Below, one piece after another: positions 1 through 6,332 of a DNA stretch of 13,122 nucleotides (its first letter is position 1; each line of letters starts with the position of its first letter). The stretch is from Gammaproteobacteria bacterium (GTDB taxonomy: Bacteria > Pseudomonadota > Gammaproteobacteria > Steroidobacterales > Steroidobacteraceae). The translations under genes were made by a program, and so were the position numbers. Below the pieces are notes generated by a model. The model ran no database searches, was not told the DNA's origin, and saw only the letters and a list, made by a program, of their open reading frames with translations. The stretch is taken from contig JASHUC010000313.1 of NCBI GenBank assembly GCA_030040235.1, positions 1 through 13,122 on the forward strand. The letters are read 5' to 3'.

Positions 1-188
1 GACAGATCGCGATGACCAAGCAGCGCTTGGATCGTGCGAATGTCGGTGCCAGCCTCGAGTAGATGGGTGGCGAAGCTATGCCGCTTATTCCGAGCTCGGA
101 ATAAGCGGCATAGCTTCGCCACCCATCTACTCGAGGCTGGCACCGACATTCGCACGATCCAAGCGCTGCTTGGTCATCGCGATCTGTC
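1..188. repeat. Perfect 188-bp palindrome (two 94-bp arms, no spacer)
   Basis: Each base i matches the complement of base 189-i, with the centre between 94 and 95 inside cgagctcg. I checked the centre and both outer ends by reading. The right arm carries the recombinase 3' end, so the left arm is an inverted copy of part of the same gene. The repeat reaches the window edge and may continue beyond it. A spacerless palindrome this long is unstable in most bacteria, so a fold-back assembly or library artefact at a contig end is as likely as real biology. Confidence 0.93.
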
Positions 189-285
189 AACCACAGCGCG
201 CTACACCCAGGTCGCCACCACCACAATCGGCAACACGACCAGCCCGTTCGACCGGCTCAAGCTAGAGAGCGCCACGCCGGCCTGA
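95..285 (+). pseudogene. C-terminal fragment of a tyrosine recombinase (IS91-associated integrase)
   Basis: The frame ending at 285 encodes the last part of a phage-integrase-family recombinase. Visible are the box II arginine in [12 protein letters not shown], the later histidine in LLGHRDLS, and the nucleophile tyrosine in TTARYTQV. Upstream the frame runs into the palindrome centre, so the HxxR histidine, the first catalytic arginine and the whole core-binding domain are absent. A start at 34 is formally open but would translate the inverted arm and is not native. The stop is 12 nt before the transposase ATG. This integrase-plus-transposase pairing is known in many IS91-family elements, where the integrase is an accessory protein. 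It is either a truncated gene or one broken by an assembly artefact. Confidence 0.8.
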
Positions 286-297
286 ACCGCGGTGGTC

Positions 298-1476
298 ATG
301 GTCGCATTGGAGGTGGCGGACATCTTCCGCCGCCACGGCGAGGCTTATCGCCAAATTCATGCCGGCCACCTCGGCCACACCGAGCGACGCATCATGGCGG
401 CGATCGAGGCGTGCCGGACGGCGGCGCTCGGCGGTCATGTCGACCGTTGCGAGGATTGTGGCGAGACCCGCATTGCCTACAATTCCTGCCGCAATCGGCA
501 CTGCCCGAAGTGTCAGGGAAGTGCTGCCCGGCGCTGGCTCGAGGACCGGCAAGCCGATCTGCTGCCGGTGGAGTACTACCACGTGGTCTTCACGTTGCCG
601 GCCCCGATCAGCTCGATCGCCTACACCAACAAGGAGCGCCTTTATGGACTGCTCTTCGATATCGTCGCCGAGACCCTGCGCACGATCGGCGCCGACCCCA
701 AGCATCTCGGCGCCCGCATCGGCGCCACGCTCGTGCTGCACACCTGGGGCTCCCAGCTCACCCACCATCCGCATGTGCGCGGCATTGTCCCCGGCGGCGG
801 TCTCGCACTGGATGCTGATCGGTGGGTTCCCTGCAGGCCCGGGTTCTTCCTGCCCGTGCGGGTGCTCTCACGCTTCTTCCGCCGCCGCTTCCTCGAAGAA
901 CTCCAACAGCTGTATCGCCGCGGCGAGCTGCGCTTCTTTGGCGAGCATGCCGAGCTCACCGATCCGGCCCGTTTCGCCGAGTGGCTCACACCACTCCGAC
1001 AAGTCGAGTGGGTCATCTACGCCAAGCGTCCGTTCGCAGGTCCGGCCGCAGTGCTCGCCTATCTCTCCCGCTACACCCACCGCGTCGCCATCTCCAACAG
1101 CCGCCTGATCGCCCATGATGAGCGCGGCGTCACCTTCCGCTGGAAGGACTACCGGCAGAAGGGCCGCACGCGCTACAAGACCATGACGCTCGAGGCCCAG
1201 GAGTTCATGCGGCGCTTCCTGCTGCATGTCCTGCCGAACCGCTTCCATCGCATCCGTCACTACGGTTTGCTCGGCAACGCTCGTCGGGCGAGCCATCTGG
1301 CAACCGCGCGGGCGCTGCTCAACGCACCGCCTGCGCCGCCGATTTCCCCGGCAACTTCCCGCTCCGGCGACGTGGCCACGAGCAGGCCTTCCTCACCGCA
1401 GTCGTTGTGCGTCCAGCGAAGGCTGGCGCGTCCAGTGGGAGACAGTCCCACCGGGGTAAGAGTCGGAACCCCGTAG
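298..1476 (+). CDS. IS91-family HUH transposase, first exon (split by a group II intron)
   Basis: This is a rolling-circle-type transposase of the Y2/HUH class, which nicks one strand at the IS end. An N-terminal zinc-binding region has C51, C54, C64, C69 and C72. The HUH metal site is H157-P158-H159 followed by VRGIVPGGG. The YxxxY nucleophile motif is Y255/Y259 in AYLSRYTHRVAISNS. Family-typical FHRIRHYGLLGNARR follows. ATG 298 is chosen; a GTG at 292 is the alternative. The gene lies 12 nt after the recombinase stop. True transposase sequence ends at about 1406. The remaining frame to 1476 reads into the intron (GTGCG at 1407), so the uninterrupted product lacks its normal C-terminal C-x-x-C-G tail, which is found at 3360-3453. 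It is probably active only if the intron splices. Confidence 0.88.
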   Translation: MVALEVADIFRRHGEAYRQIHAGHLGHTERRIMAAIEACRTAALGGHVDRCEDCGETRIAYNSCRNRHCPKCQGSAARRWLEDRQADLLPVEYYHVVFTLPAPISSIAYTNKERLYGLLFDIVAETLRTIGADPKHLGARIGATLVLHTWGSQLTHHPHVRGIVPGGGLALDADRWVPCRPGFFLPVRVLSRFFRRRFLEELQQLYRRGELRFFGEHAELTDPARFAEWLTPLRQVEWVIYAKRPFAGPAAVLAYLSRYTHRVAISNSRLIAHDERGVTFRWKDYRQKGRTRYKTMTLEAQEFMRRFLLHVLPNRFHRIRHYGLLGNARRASHLATARALLNAPPAPPISPATSRSGDVATSRPSSPQSLCVQRRLARPVGDSPTGVRVGTP

Positions 1477-1920
1477 CTTGGGTAGCAGGATCAACAGGGA
1501 TTGGGATTCTGAAGCCTACCGACAGGTGCCATCGCAGGATGGCAGCGAGTCACTCGGTTGTAACGTAAGTGAACGAGAGGTGGCCCCGAAACTTTGTAAC
1601 CCTGGAGGCCGAGCTTTCAATGACTAGGCGAAGGCAGCATGACGGGCTCGCAAGCTGACTGAGGCGGGCGGTCACTCCAGCGGGGTGGTTATCGACGGCA
1701 GGGTGACACAGGACGCGCTGAGCAACTGGAGAGACCCGTCTCGGCCCGCTGTTGTGAGCAGTGGAAGCAGGTCGATCGTATAACCGGCAGCACCGGGAAG
1801 GCGATTCGATGTCGAGCGGGAGTCGGATGGGCTCATAGTAGCGATGAAGCGGAGTAATTTCCGCGGAGCGAAGGGGCCCTGGTGTGTGAGGTGCTTCCGG
1901 CAAGAGGGGAGGCAGGCGGG

Positions 1921-3234
1921 ATGATAAAGACGCCGATTACCTTGCAGGACCTGAGACGGAAGCTGTATGTCAAGGCGAAGGCGGAACCGCAGTGGCGGTT
2001 CTGGGGGCTGTACGTTCACGTCTGCAAGATGGAGACGCTGCGTGCGGCGTACGAGATGGCCAAGTCCAATGAGGGTGCCCCCGGCTCTGACGGGGTGACC
2101 TTCGAGGCCATCGAGGCGCAGGGCGTGGAGGCCTTCCTCGGGCAGATCCAGAGTGAACTGCAGCGGCGCTGCTATGTACCGCAGCGGCCACGGCGGCAGG
2201 AAATTCCGAAAGAGGGCGGGACCAAGGTCCGCATTCTCTCGATTCCCAGCATTCGAGACCGCGTGGTACAGGGGGCGCTGAAGCTCATCATGGAGCCGGT
2301 CTTCGAGGCGGATTTCCAGCCGGGATCCTACGGCTATCGTCCGCGGCGGACGGCGCATGAAGCACTTGTTCGGGTCGCCGAAGCTATTGCGCTCGGCAAG
2401 ACGCACGTGATCGATCTTGATCTGAAATCCTACTTCGATGGGGTCCGGCATCACCTGATCCTGGAGAAGGTAGCCAAGCGGATCAACGACGATGATGTGA
2501 TGCACTTGCTGAAGCTGTTGCTGAAGGCGAACGGCAAGCGCGGGGTGGGACAGGGCTCGGTGCTCGCGCCATTGCTCAGCAACATCTACCTCAACGAGGT
2601 GGATCGGATGCTCGAGCGGGCGAAGGAGTACACCCGGTTCGGGCGGTACACCGGGATCGAGTACGCGCGTTTTGCGGACGATCTCGTGGTGCTGATCCAT
2701 GCTCATCCCAGCAAGCGCTGGCTGCTCAAGGCGGTGGACACACGATTACGGCAGGAGCTCGCCAAACTCCAAGTCCAGATCAACGAGGAGAAGAGCCGCA
2801 AGGTCGATCTCGTCCGAGGCGAGAGCTTCGGGTTCCTGGGGTTCGACTTTCGCCGGGTGCTGAGCCTTCAGGGGCGATGGCGCCCGCAGTACACGCCGAA
2901 GCTGAAGAAGCGTACGGCGTTGCTCCGGCAGCTACGAGAGATCTTCTGGCGGTATCGATCCCAGCCTGTGCACGGGGTGGTGACCCTCATCAACCCGATC
3001 TTGCGGGGCTGGGTGAACTACTTTGCCATTGGACACTCGAGTCGCTGCTTTCAACTCGTCAAACGCTGGGTGGAATTGAAGGTCCGGCGCCATTTGCGGC
3101 GCGCCCGGAACCGTCGCGGGTTTGGGTGGCGGGAGTGGAGTACGGGGCGACTGTACGCTGCGTTTGGCCTGTTCAATGGCTATCACGTGCGTCGGGACCT
3201 ACGTTGGGCACTCCGCGGCGGCCTGGTCTCATAA
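1921..3234 (+). CDS. Group II intron-encoded reverse transcriptase/maturase
   Basis: This 437-aa multifunctional protein helps the intron fold and splice and copies it during retrohoming. The RT domain shows the motif A aspartate D167 in DLDLKSYFD, GQGSVLAPLLSNIYLN from about residue 210, and catalytic D253/D254 in YARFADDLVVL (from 248). The maturase domain X is marked by LRGWVNYFAIGHSSRCF at 361-377. After domain X the protein ends with a short basic tail containing GFGWREWSTGRLY and GLFNGYHVRR. There is no H-N-H endonuclease motif, so it is an endonuclease-less type that would rely on other primers or nicked targets. ATG 1921 is preferred because a GGGGAGG Shine-Dalgarno lies just upstream. 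A GTG at 1882 is an in-frame alternative. The frame looks intact. Confidence 0.93.
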   Translation: MIKTPITLQDLRRKLYVKAKAEPQWRFWGLYVHVCKMETLRAAYEMAKSNEGAPGSDGVTFEAIEAQGVEAFLGQIQSELQRRCYVPQRPRRQEIPKEGGTKVRILSIPSIRDRVVQGALKLIMEPVFEADFQPGSYGYRPRRTAHEALVRVAEAIALGKTHVIDLDLKSYFDGVRHHLILEKVAKRINDDDVMHLLKLLLKANGKRGVGQGSVLAPLLSNIYLNEVDRMLERAKEYTRFGRYTGIEYARFADDLVVLIHAHPSKRWLLKAVDTRLRQELAKLQVQINEEKSRKVDLVRGESFGFLGFDFRRVLSLQGRWRPQYTPKLKKRTALLRQLREIFWRYRSQPVHGVVTLINPILRGWVNYFAIGHSSRCFQLVKRWVELKVRRHLRRARNRRGFGWREWSTGRLYAAFGLFNGYHVRRDLRWALRGGLVS

Positions 3235-3257
3235 CCCTTGACGTGAACCACACACGA

Positions 3258-3355
3258 GAGCGCAGTGCGATAACTCCGCACGCTGCGTTCGATGCGGCGG
3301 GGGCTGGCAACGAGGCTGGGTCACTCCCTGCCGGCGCGCCAGTCCCCGACCCTAC
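3258..3355 (+). ncRNA. Group II intron domain V and domain VI
   Basis: Domain V is 3258-3290. GAGCGCAG (3258-3265) pairs along all eight positions with CTGCGTTC (3283-3290), giving the AGC catalytic triad, and the two-base CG bulge sits at 3281-3282. TGCG pairs with CGCA above the bulge. Domain VI has a 10-bp stem, 3299-3308 with 3338-3347, including one G-T pair. A C-G pair (3298/3348), an unpaired A at 3349 and two G-C pairs below it make A3349 a good branch-site candidate. That A is 6 nt before an AC end at 3355. Confidence 0.85.
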
Positions 3356-3359
3356 CCCT

Positions 3360-3453
3360 ATGCCGGCACTGCGGGGCAGCGATGATCGTCGTTGGCACGT
3401 TGTCGCCGCTGCCGCGCATCCGCGCTCCGCCAGGCTCGCCATGCTTCTCCTGA
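3360..3453 (+). CDS. IS91-family transposase, second exon (C-terminal tail)
   Basis: The frame at 3361-3453 encodes CRHCGAAMIVVG, then a proline-rich segment with PRIRAPPG, and ends at TGA 3451-3453. A C-x-x-C-G-x-x-M-x-(I/V) tail followed by RAPP is typical of IS91-family transposase C termini. Exon 1 ends TT in its codon phase, so adding A3360 would give L then C and restore one frame. It has no start codon of its own and makes sense only as the spliced continuation of the gene at 298. If the intron really ends at 3355 or 3361 the frames do not match, and the gene would already have been frameshifted. Confidence 0.65.
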
Positions 3454-3723
3454 GCGTATCCGGCTCCGCTCTACTCAGGCCGCCGCGAGCTCCGTGCACG
3501 ACGGCCCCCGAATCTATTGTCCTCGTCGCCACCGATGCGCCTTGGGCTCGATCAGGATCAGTCAAGAGGCACCAAGCGCGCATCATCGCGAGCCCTCGAC
3601 TCGCGATTTCTCGGTCAGCCGTCCCCTCATACTGCACGATCTCGGCAACCGCGCGCCTTCAAACCCCCATAGCACCGCGCCCATACTGACCGCGTCAGTC
3701 ACTCCCGCAGTTTCCTGCCTTGG

Positions 3724-3799
3724 GCGTTCTCCGACGCCCGCCCGTCATGCCGCGTCTCAACCGGACCCGACATCCCACGGGGCGAGCTTCGGAGAACGC
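3724..3799. repeat. 11-bp perfect inverted repeat, 54-bp spacer
   Basis: GCGTTCTCCGA at 3724-3734 is the exact reverse complement of TCGGAGAACGC at 3789-3799. The arms contain GTTC/GAAC, the tetranucleotide linked to IS91-family insertion ends, so this may mark the element's terminus. Other readings are an unrelated transcript structure or a remnant of another element. Confidence 0.5.
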
Positions 3800-3830
3800 T
3801 TAACATGAGCTGACGTAGTACATGCATAAC

Positions 3831-3864
3831 GAGCCGCCGCATAGCGGACGCTCGGATTCGGCTC
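3831..3864. repeat. Nested short inverted repeats (stem-loop)
   Basis: GAGCCG at 3831-3836 pairs with CGGCTC at 3859-3864. Inside, CCGC (3837-3840) pairs with GCGG (3844-3847) across ATA. It lies just past the stop of the minus-strand antitoxin gene. It could be a structure at an IS end or a weak terminator for that operon, but there is no T-run on either strand. Confidence 0.35.
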
Positions 3865-3902
3865 ATTAAGGGATGAAGGGGTTGGAGGTCGATGCGTACT
3901 CG

Positions 3903-4223
3903 TCAGGTTGCGGCGGATTGGATCTTCAGTCGCATACCAAGTGCCCGCAGCACCTTTGTCAGCGTCGACAGTTCCGGGTTGCCCTCGGCGGAGAGCGATC
4001 GGTATAGCGCCTCGCGACTGATGCCCGTCTTGCGCGAAAGCTCCGACATTCCGCGCGCACGCGCGACGTCACCGAGCGCTGCAGCAAGTACGCGGGGGTC
4101 GTCTTCAGTGGCGGCGGCTTCCAGGTACGCAGCGATATCTGCTTCGTCGCGCAGATATTCGGACGCATCGAACCGCCGCACGCCGAGTCTGCGCGCGACC
4201 TTCGGGTTAATCTTCGTACTCAT
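3903..4223 (-). CDS. Antitoxin of a type II TA pair (addiction-module antidote family, HTH)
   Basis: This 106-aa protein is predicted to neutralise the upstream toxin and repress the operon by DNA binding. The N-terminal part contains DASEYLRDEADIAAYLEAA, typical of the addiction-module antidote family. A Cro/Xre-like helix-turn-helix covers about residues 52-76 (MSELSRKTGISREALYRSL), with GNPELSTLTKVLRALG after it. Its ATG overlaps the toxin stop as ATGA (4220-4223). An AAGGAG Shine-Dalgarno seven bases upstream lies inside the toxin gene, which gives coupled and probably strong translation. Toxin-first order matches HigBA-like systems. I am confident of the family but not of a specific name. 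Confidence 0.88.
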   Translation of the reverse strand: MSTKINPKVARRLGVRRFDASEYLRDEADIAAYLEAAATEDDPRVLAAALGDVARARGMSELSRKTGISREALYRSLSAEGNPELSTLTKVLRALGMRLKIQSAAT

Positions 4224-4549
4224 TTCGATCTCCTTGCCTTCTTCGCTCGATCAGCCGCTTTGAGCTCGCTTGCCATCTTGGCCGCTCGAGCAACGTCCTT
4301 CGCCTGTGTGGATTTATCGCCGCCGCCCAGCATGAGATATACCTTCTCGCCCGCGCGCATGTAGTACGCTCGATAGCCCGGTCCCACGTCGATTCGCAAC
4401 TCCCACACGCCGGCCCCGACGGGCTTTACATCTCCCGAGTTGCCAAGCGCCAAGCGTGCCAGCCGTGTGAGAACGGCCGCGCGCCCGACCGGGTCCGACA
4501 GCGCTGCGAGCCAACGCGAAAACTCTGCCGTCTGGCGCACCTCGAACAT
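4220..4549 (-). CDS. RelE/ParE-superfamily toxin (addiction-module killer protein family)
   Basis: This 109-aa basic protein is first in its operon. It shows the family pattern WELRID (49-54), GPGYRAYY (56-63) and GGGDKSTQ (75-82), followed by a lysine-rich C terminus. Relatives are ribosome-associated mRNA interferases or are annotated as phage-derived Gp49-like/HigB proteins; which activity applies here is not visible. The arginine and tyrosine pair in GPGYRAYY is a likely active-site contributor, by analogy. The stop overlaps the antitoxin ATG by 4 nt. The pair next to an insertion sequence suggests accessory, mobile-associated DNA. Confidence 0.88.
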   Translation of the reverse strand: MFEVRQTAEFSRWLAALSDPVGRAAVLTRLARLALGNSGDVKPVGAGVWELRIDVGPGYRAYYMRAGEKVYLMLGGGDKSTQAKDVARAAKMASELKAADRAKKARRSK

Positions 4550-4556
4550 ACGCAGG

Positions 4557-4585
4557 ATTGTAACTTATATATTACATATCGGCAA
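4557..4585 (-). promoter_or_regulatory. Sigma-70-type promoter of the TA operon
   Basis: On the minus strand, TTGCCG (4585-4580) and TACAAT (4562-4557) are separated by 17 nt. The -10 matches consensus at five of six positions and the -35 at four of six. The -10 ends 7 nt before the toxin ATG, so the transcript may be leaderless or nearly so. An imperfect palindrome, GTAACTTATATATTAC at 4560-4575, overlaps the -10 and is a candidate antitoxin operator. This AT-rich patch stands out in GC-rich surroundings. Confidence 0.6.
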
Positions 4586-4772
4586 TCGTAACCGCAGGGC
4601 GAGCGGAGCTCTCCGGGTCGTGCCGACGCACTGTGCGGAGCTCTTTACGTCCGATGGCGATCGGCCATGTGCGGCCCTTCGAAGCCAAGCGTATAGTCCC
4701 GCAAAGCGGCTGCTCGCCTTCAATGCATTTGCGTCGGCGGCTGGTTCCCAACATCACCGGGAGCGACTCGTC

Positions 4773-5114
4773 ATGAGATTCCTGGCAACGCTAGTACTGC
4801 TGCTATCGAGCGGGATGTTCGTTTCGACCACCTTGGCCGCCAACGCACCCGATCGTCCTCCGGGCGTTGACGTGGACCATTGGGTCCTTCTCGGCGAGTC
4901 GATTGGTGTTGTCCTGACCACCGGAGAAGAGTCGCCGCCGGCGGACAAGGTGAATTCGTGGCGGTTGCCGGTCCCAGCGGACGGGCTAATCGCGCCGACG
5001 AGGCAGTTCGTAATTGATGCTGTCGAGCATGCCGAAGCACGAGAGCCGATCCATGGCTACCTCATGGTGAAATACGACGGCATTTGGCGGCGCCTGGTCG
5101 TTACGTCACCCTGA
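4773..5114 (+). CDS. Hypothetical exported protein, 113 aa
   Basis: I do not recognise the family. The first 23 residues look like a Sec signal peptide: MR, then a hydrophobic run (FLATLVLLLSSGMFV), then STTLAA with a plausible cleavage before NAPD. The mature part is about 90 residues, acidic to neutral, without cysteines or transmembrane segments. It contains DHWVLLGESIGVVLTTG and ends with HGYLMVKYDGIWRRLVVTSP. ATG 4773 is chosen because the signal peptide begins there and GGGAG lies 10 nt upstream. The in-frame extension upstream shows no protein-like pattern. A periplasmic or outer-surface location is inferred. Confidence 0.7.
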   Translation: MRFLATLVLLLSSGMFVSTTLAANAPDRPPGVDVDHWVLLGESIGVVLTTGEESPPADKVNSWRLPVPADGLIAPTRQFVIDAVEHAEAREPIHGYLMVKYDGIWRRLVVTSP

Positions 5115-5119
5115 GGCCG

Positions 5120-5160
5120 GTGCTCGGTCGGCGAGCGGCGACTTCCAGCCGTCCGAGCAC
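5120..5160 (+). terminator. Stem-loop after the 113-aa exported protein gene
   Basis: GTGCTCGG (5120-5127) pairs perfectly with CCGAGCAC (5153-5160), starting 6 nt after the stop codon. Only a short ATTT follows, so it is a weak intrinsic terminator at best, or an mRNA-stabilising hairpin. Confidence 0.4.
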
Positions 5161-5247
5161 AGATTTGCCAGGGCGAAAAGCCGACGCTCAGAATATAGAC
5201 GGTAATGACCGGGTCTTGGTGCACGGGCGATCGACAAGAAGCCGCGG

Positions 5248-6114
5248 ATGTTAGGTAGGCATAAACCTGAATGCCATCCAGGACTGCTGGCGTTCGTGTG
5301 CGTGCTGCTGCTCGTGGCGCCGGCATCTAAAGCAACAGCGAGTGAATCCTCAAGGCGAATCTCCTCGGCAGACATTAATCAAGCCGTAATTTCTTCGCTG
5401 CCAACATTGAATGGGAAGACCGCTAGTGTCACTGTAAACCTGGATCTGACTCATCCCTTCGCGACGCGAACGCAATGGACGTTTGTGGCAGCAATGTTGC
5501 CCGGGTCGCATTTTGACGGCGCAGACACTCAGCCAGTTGACGGCGGCCCACTAGCGCAGTGTTTTGTTAATGGCGTGGCCTCACACTGCACATACGGAAA
5601 GAACGACGCGGACTCGTTTTCAACACCCATTGAACTCTATTCAGCCGAGGTAGTCTTTCGAGGAGCAAACAGCACTCGTCCACTTCTCATGATACAGACC
5701 GGAGGGGCGCATGGAGCCGACGGAGGCCATCATATTTATACCGAATTGTTTACCTATGACAGACGATTAAGCGAATTCAAATCTGTCTTTTCTAATGACA
5801 CCGGTAGTAATAACAACCAGAGAACCAGATTCATCGCGGAAGGTGCACTTCGCGGAGACGTGATCGTCGACGAGCCGGACGGTTGTTGCTATCGGATTGA
5901 GGTGTATCGACTAGGAGCATCAGGACGCTACGCTTCTATTCTTGGCTATCGCAGCCACACCGTCTACGGGGATGGCAATCGGCTTTCGGTGTCTGACTCC
6001 GAGATGCCGGAAATCCTGCGGCGGCTAGGGTTGTGGCACGAGGGAGACCCGCTTCCTATCCCTCGCGAAGGATGTACTCCCGTCTTGCGCCGTGGAGAGG
6101 AATGGTGCCAATAG
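5248..6114 (+). CDS. Hypothetical exported protein, 288 aa
   Basis: I do not recognise the family. A signal peptide is likely: a charged n-region (MLGRHKPECHPG), hydrophobic LLAFVCVLLLVAP, then ASKATA with plausible cleavage near residue 31. The mature protein of about 257 aa has paired-looking cysteines (QCFVNGVASHC, DGCCYRIEVYRLG, and C-terminal GCTPVLRRGEEWC), consistent with disulfides in the periplasm. A glycine/histidine patch reads GGAHGADGGHHIYTE. No transmembrane segment or enzyme motif is visible after the signal. Codon use is visibly more AT-rich than in the neighbouring nitrate genes, suggesting separate ancestry. Start ATG 5248 has only a weak ribosome site; no better in-frame start keeps the signal peptide. 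Confidence 0.75.
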   Translation: MLGRHKPECHPGLLAFVCVLLLVAPASKATASESSRRISSADINQAVISSLPTLNGKTASVTVNLDLTHPFATRTQWTFVAAMLPGSHFDGADTQPVDGGPLAQCFVNGVASHCTYGKNDADSFSTPIELYSAEVVFRGANSTRPLLMIQTGGAHGADGGHHIYTELFTYDRRLSEFKSVFSNDTGSNNNQRTRFIAEGALRGDVIVDEPDGCCYRIEVYRLGASGRYASILGYRSHTVYGDGNRLSVSDSEMPEILRRLGLWHEGDPLPIPREGCTPVLRRGEEWCQ

Positions 6115-6332
6115 TCCCAAACCCTCAGCCGCGGTGACCGGAAGCGGTCATACGCGACGTCCGCTTGGGGTCGATTGCCGCCGGTTGTGGCTATCTCGCG
6201 GCTGGGGTTCCCGCCAAGCGGGACCACGATCCTGACGGGCCGTGCGCGCGGCTTGGCGCGAGGTCAACCGGGACCGTGCTCGGGTTCTTGGGGATCAGGC
6301 ATCGGCATCGATGGCGACGGCGTCGCTAGGCC
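6115..6332. other. Convergent intergenic region with two hairpins
   Basis: The region lies between the end of the plus-strand exported-protein gene and the end of the minus-strand transporter gene. TGACCG/CGGTCA (6135-6140 and 6145-6150) is a 6-bp stem with loop GAAG. A second hairpin at 6206-6225 has an 8-bp stem with one bulged T and loop CAA. Neither has a T-run, so they may be mRNA 3'-end structures or remnants of a dispersed intergenic repeat. No gene is seen here. Confidence 0.4.

Larger units (their letters stand above)
1407..3361 (+). mobile_element. Group II intron (retroelement) inserted in the IS91 transposase gene
   Basis: The 5' end matches the GUGYG consensus (GTGCG at 1407-1411). 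A structured, gene-free region of about 510 nt (1407-1920) corresponds to domains I-IV. The maturase/reverse transcriptase frame follows at 1921-3234, and domain V and VI hairpins lie at 3258-3351. The 3' boundary is not settled. Ending at 3355 (AC) or 3361 (AT) fits the usual AY end, whereas ending at 3359 restores the transposase frame. Total length is about 1.95 kb. AACGA at 1572-1576 is complementary to the last five exon bases TCGTT (1402-1406) and is a candidate EBS1/IBS1 pair. The structural class is not assigned. Confidence 0.88.
95..3453 (+). mobile_element. IS91-family insertion sequence, left end missing, carrying a group II intron
   Basis: The minimal span runs from the recombinase fragment to the last codon of the split transposase. 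The family call rests on the transposase HUH and YxxxY motifs and on the upstream recombinase. IS91 elements lack classical inverted repeats and transpose by a rolling-circle-like route, so ends cannot be read from terminal repeats. The left end lies in or before the palindrome. The right end is somewhere between 3454 and about 3870 and is not resolved. Confidence 0.75.
3454..3902. other. Gene-free stretch downstream of the IS91 transposase
   Basis: About 450 bp with no convincing gene. Frames open here lack family motifs or credible starts. This is where the right end of the IS91 element should lie. The first 250 bp show nothing I can name. The last 180 bp hold the inverted repeats listed separately. 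The region ends at the stop of the minus-strand antitoxin gene. Confidence 0.6.

Noticed and set aside
34..94. Start of the recombinase frame at 34
   Set aside because: Those codons are the inverted palindrome arm, not recombinase sequence.
1672..2706. Long minus-strand frame opposite the maturase
   Set aside because: It is antisense to a clear reverse transcriptase and shows no family pattern, as expected for GC-rich DNA.
2877..3689. Open frame overlapping the maturase 3' end and the intron end
   Set aside because: It crosses the maturase, domain V and the splice site in a different frame, with no motif of its own.
4604..4644. Direct repeat CGGAGCTCT at 4604-4612 and 4636-4644
   Set aside because: Nine bases in GC-rich DNA with no further copies or context; probably chance.
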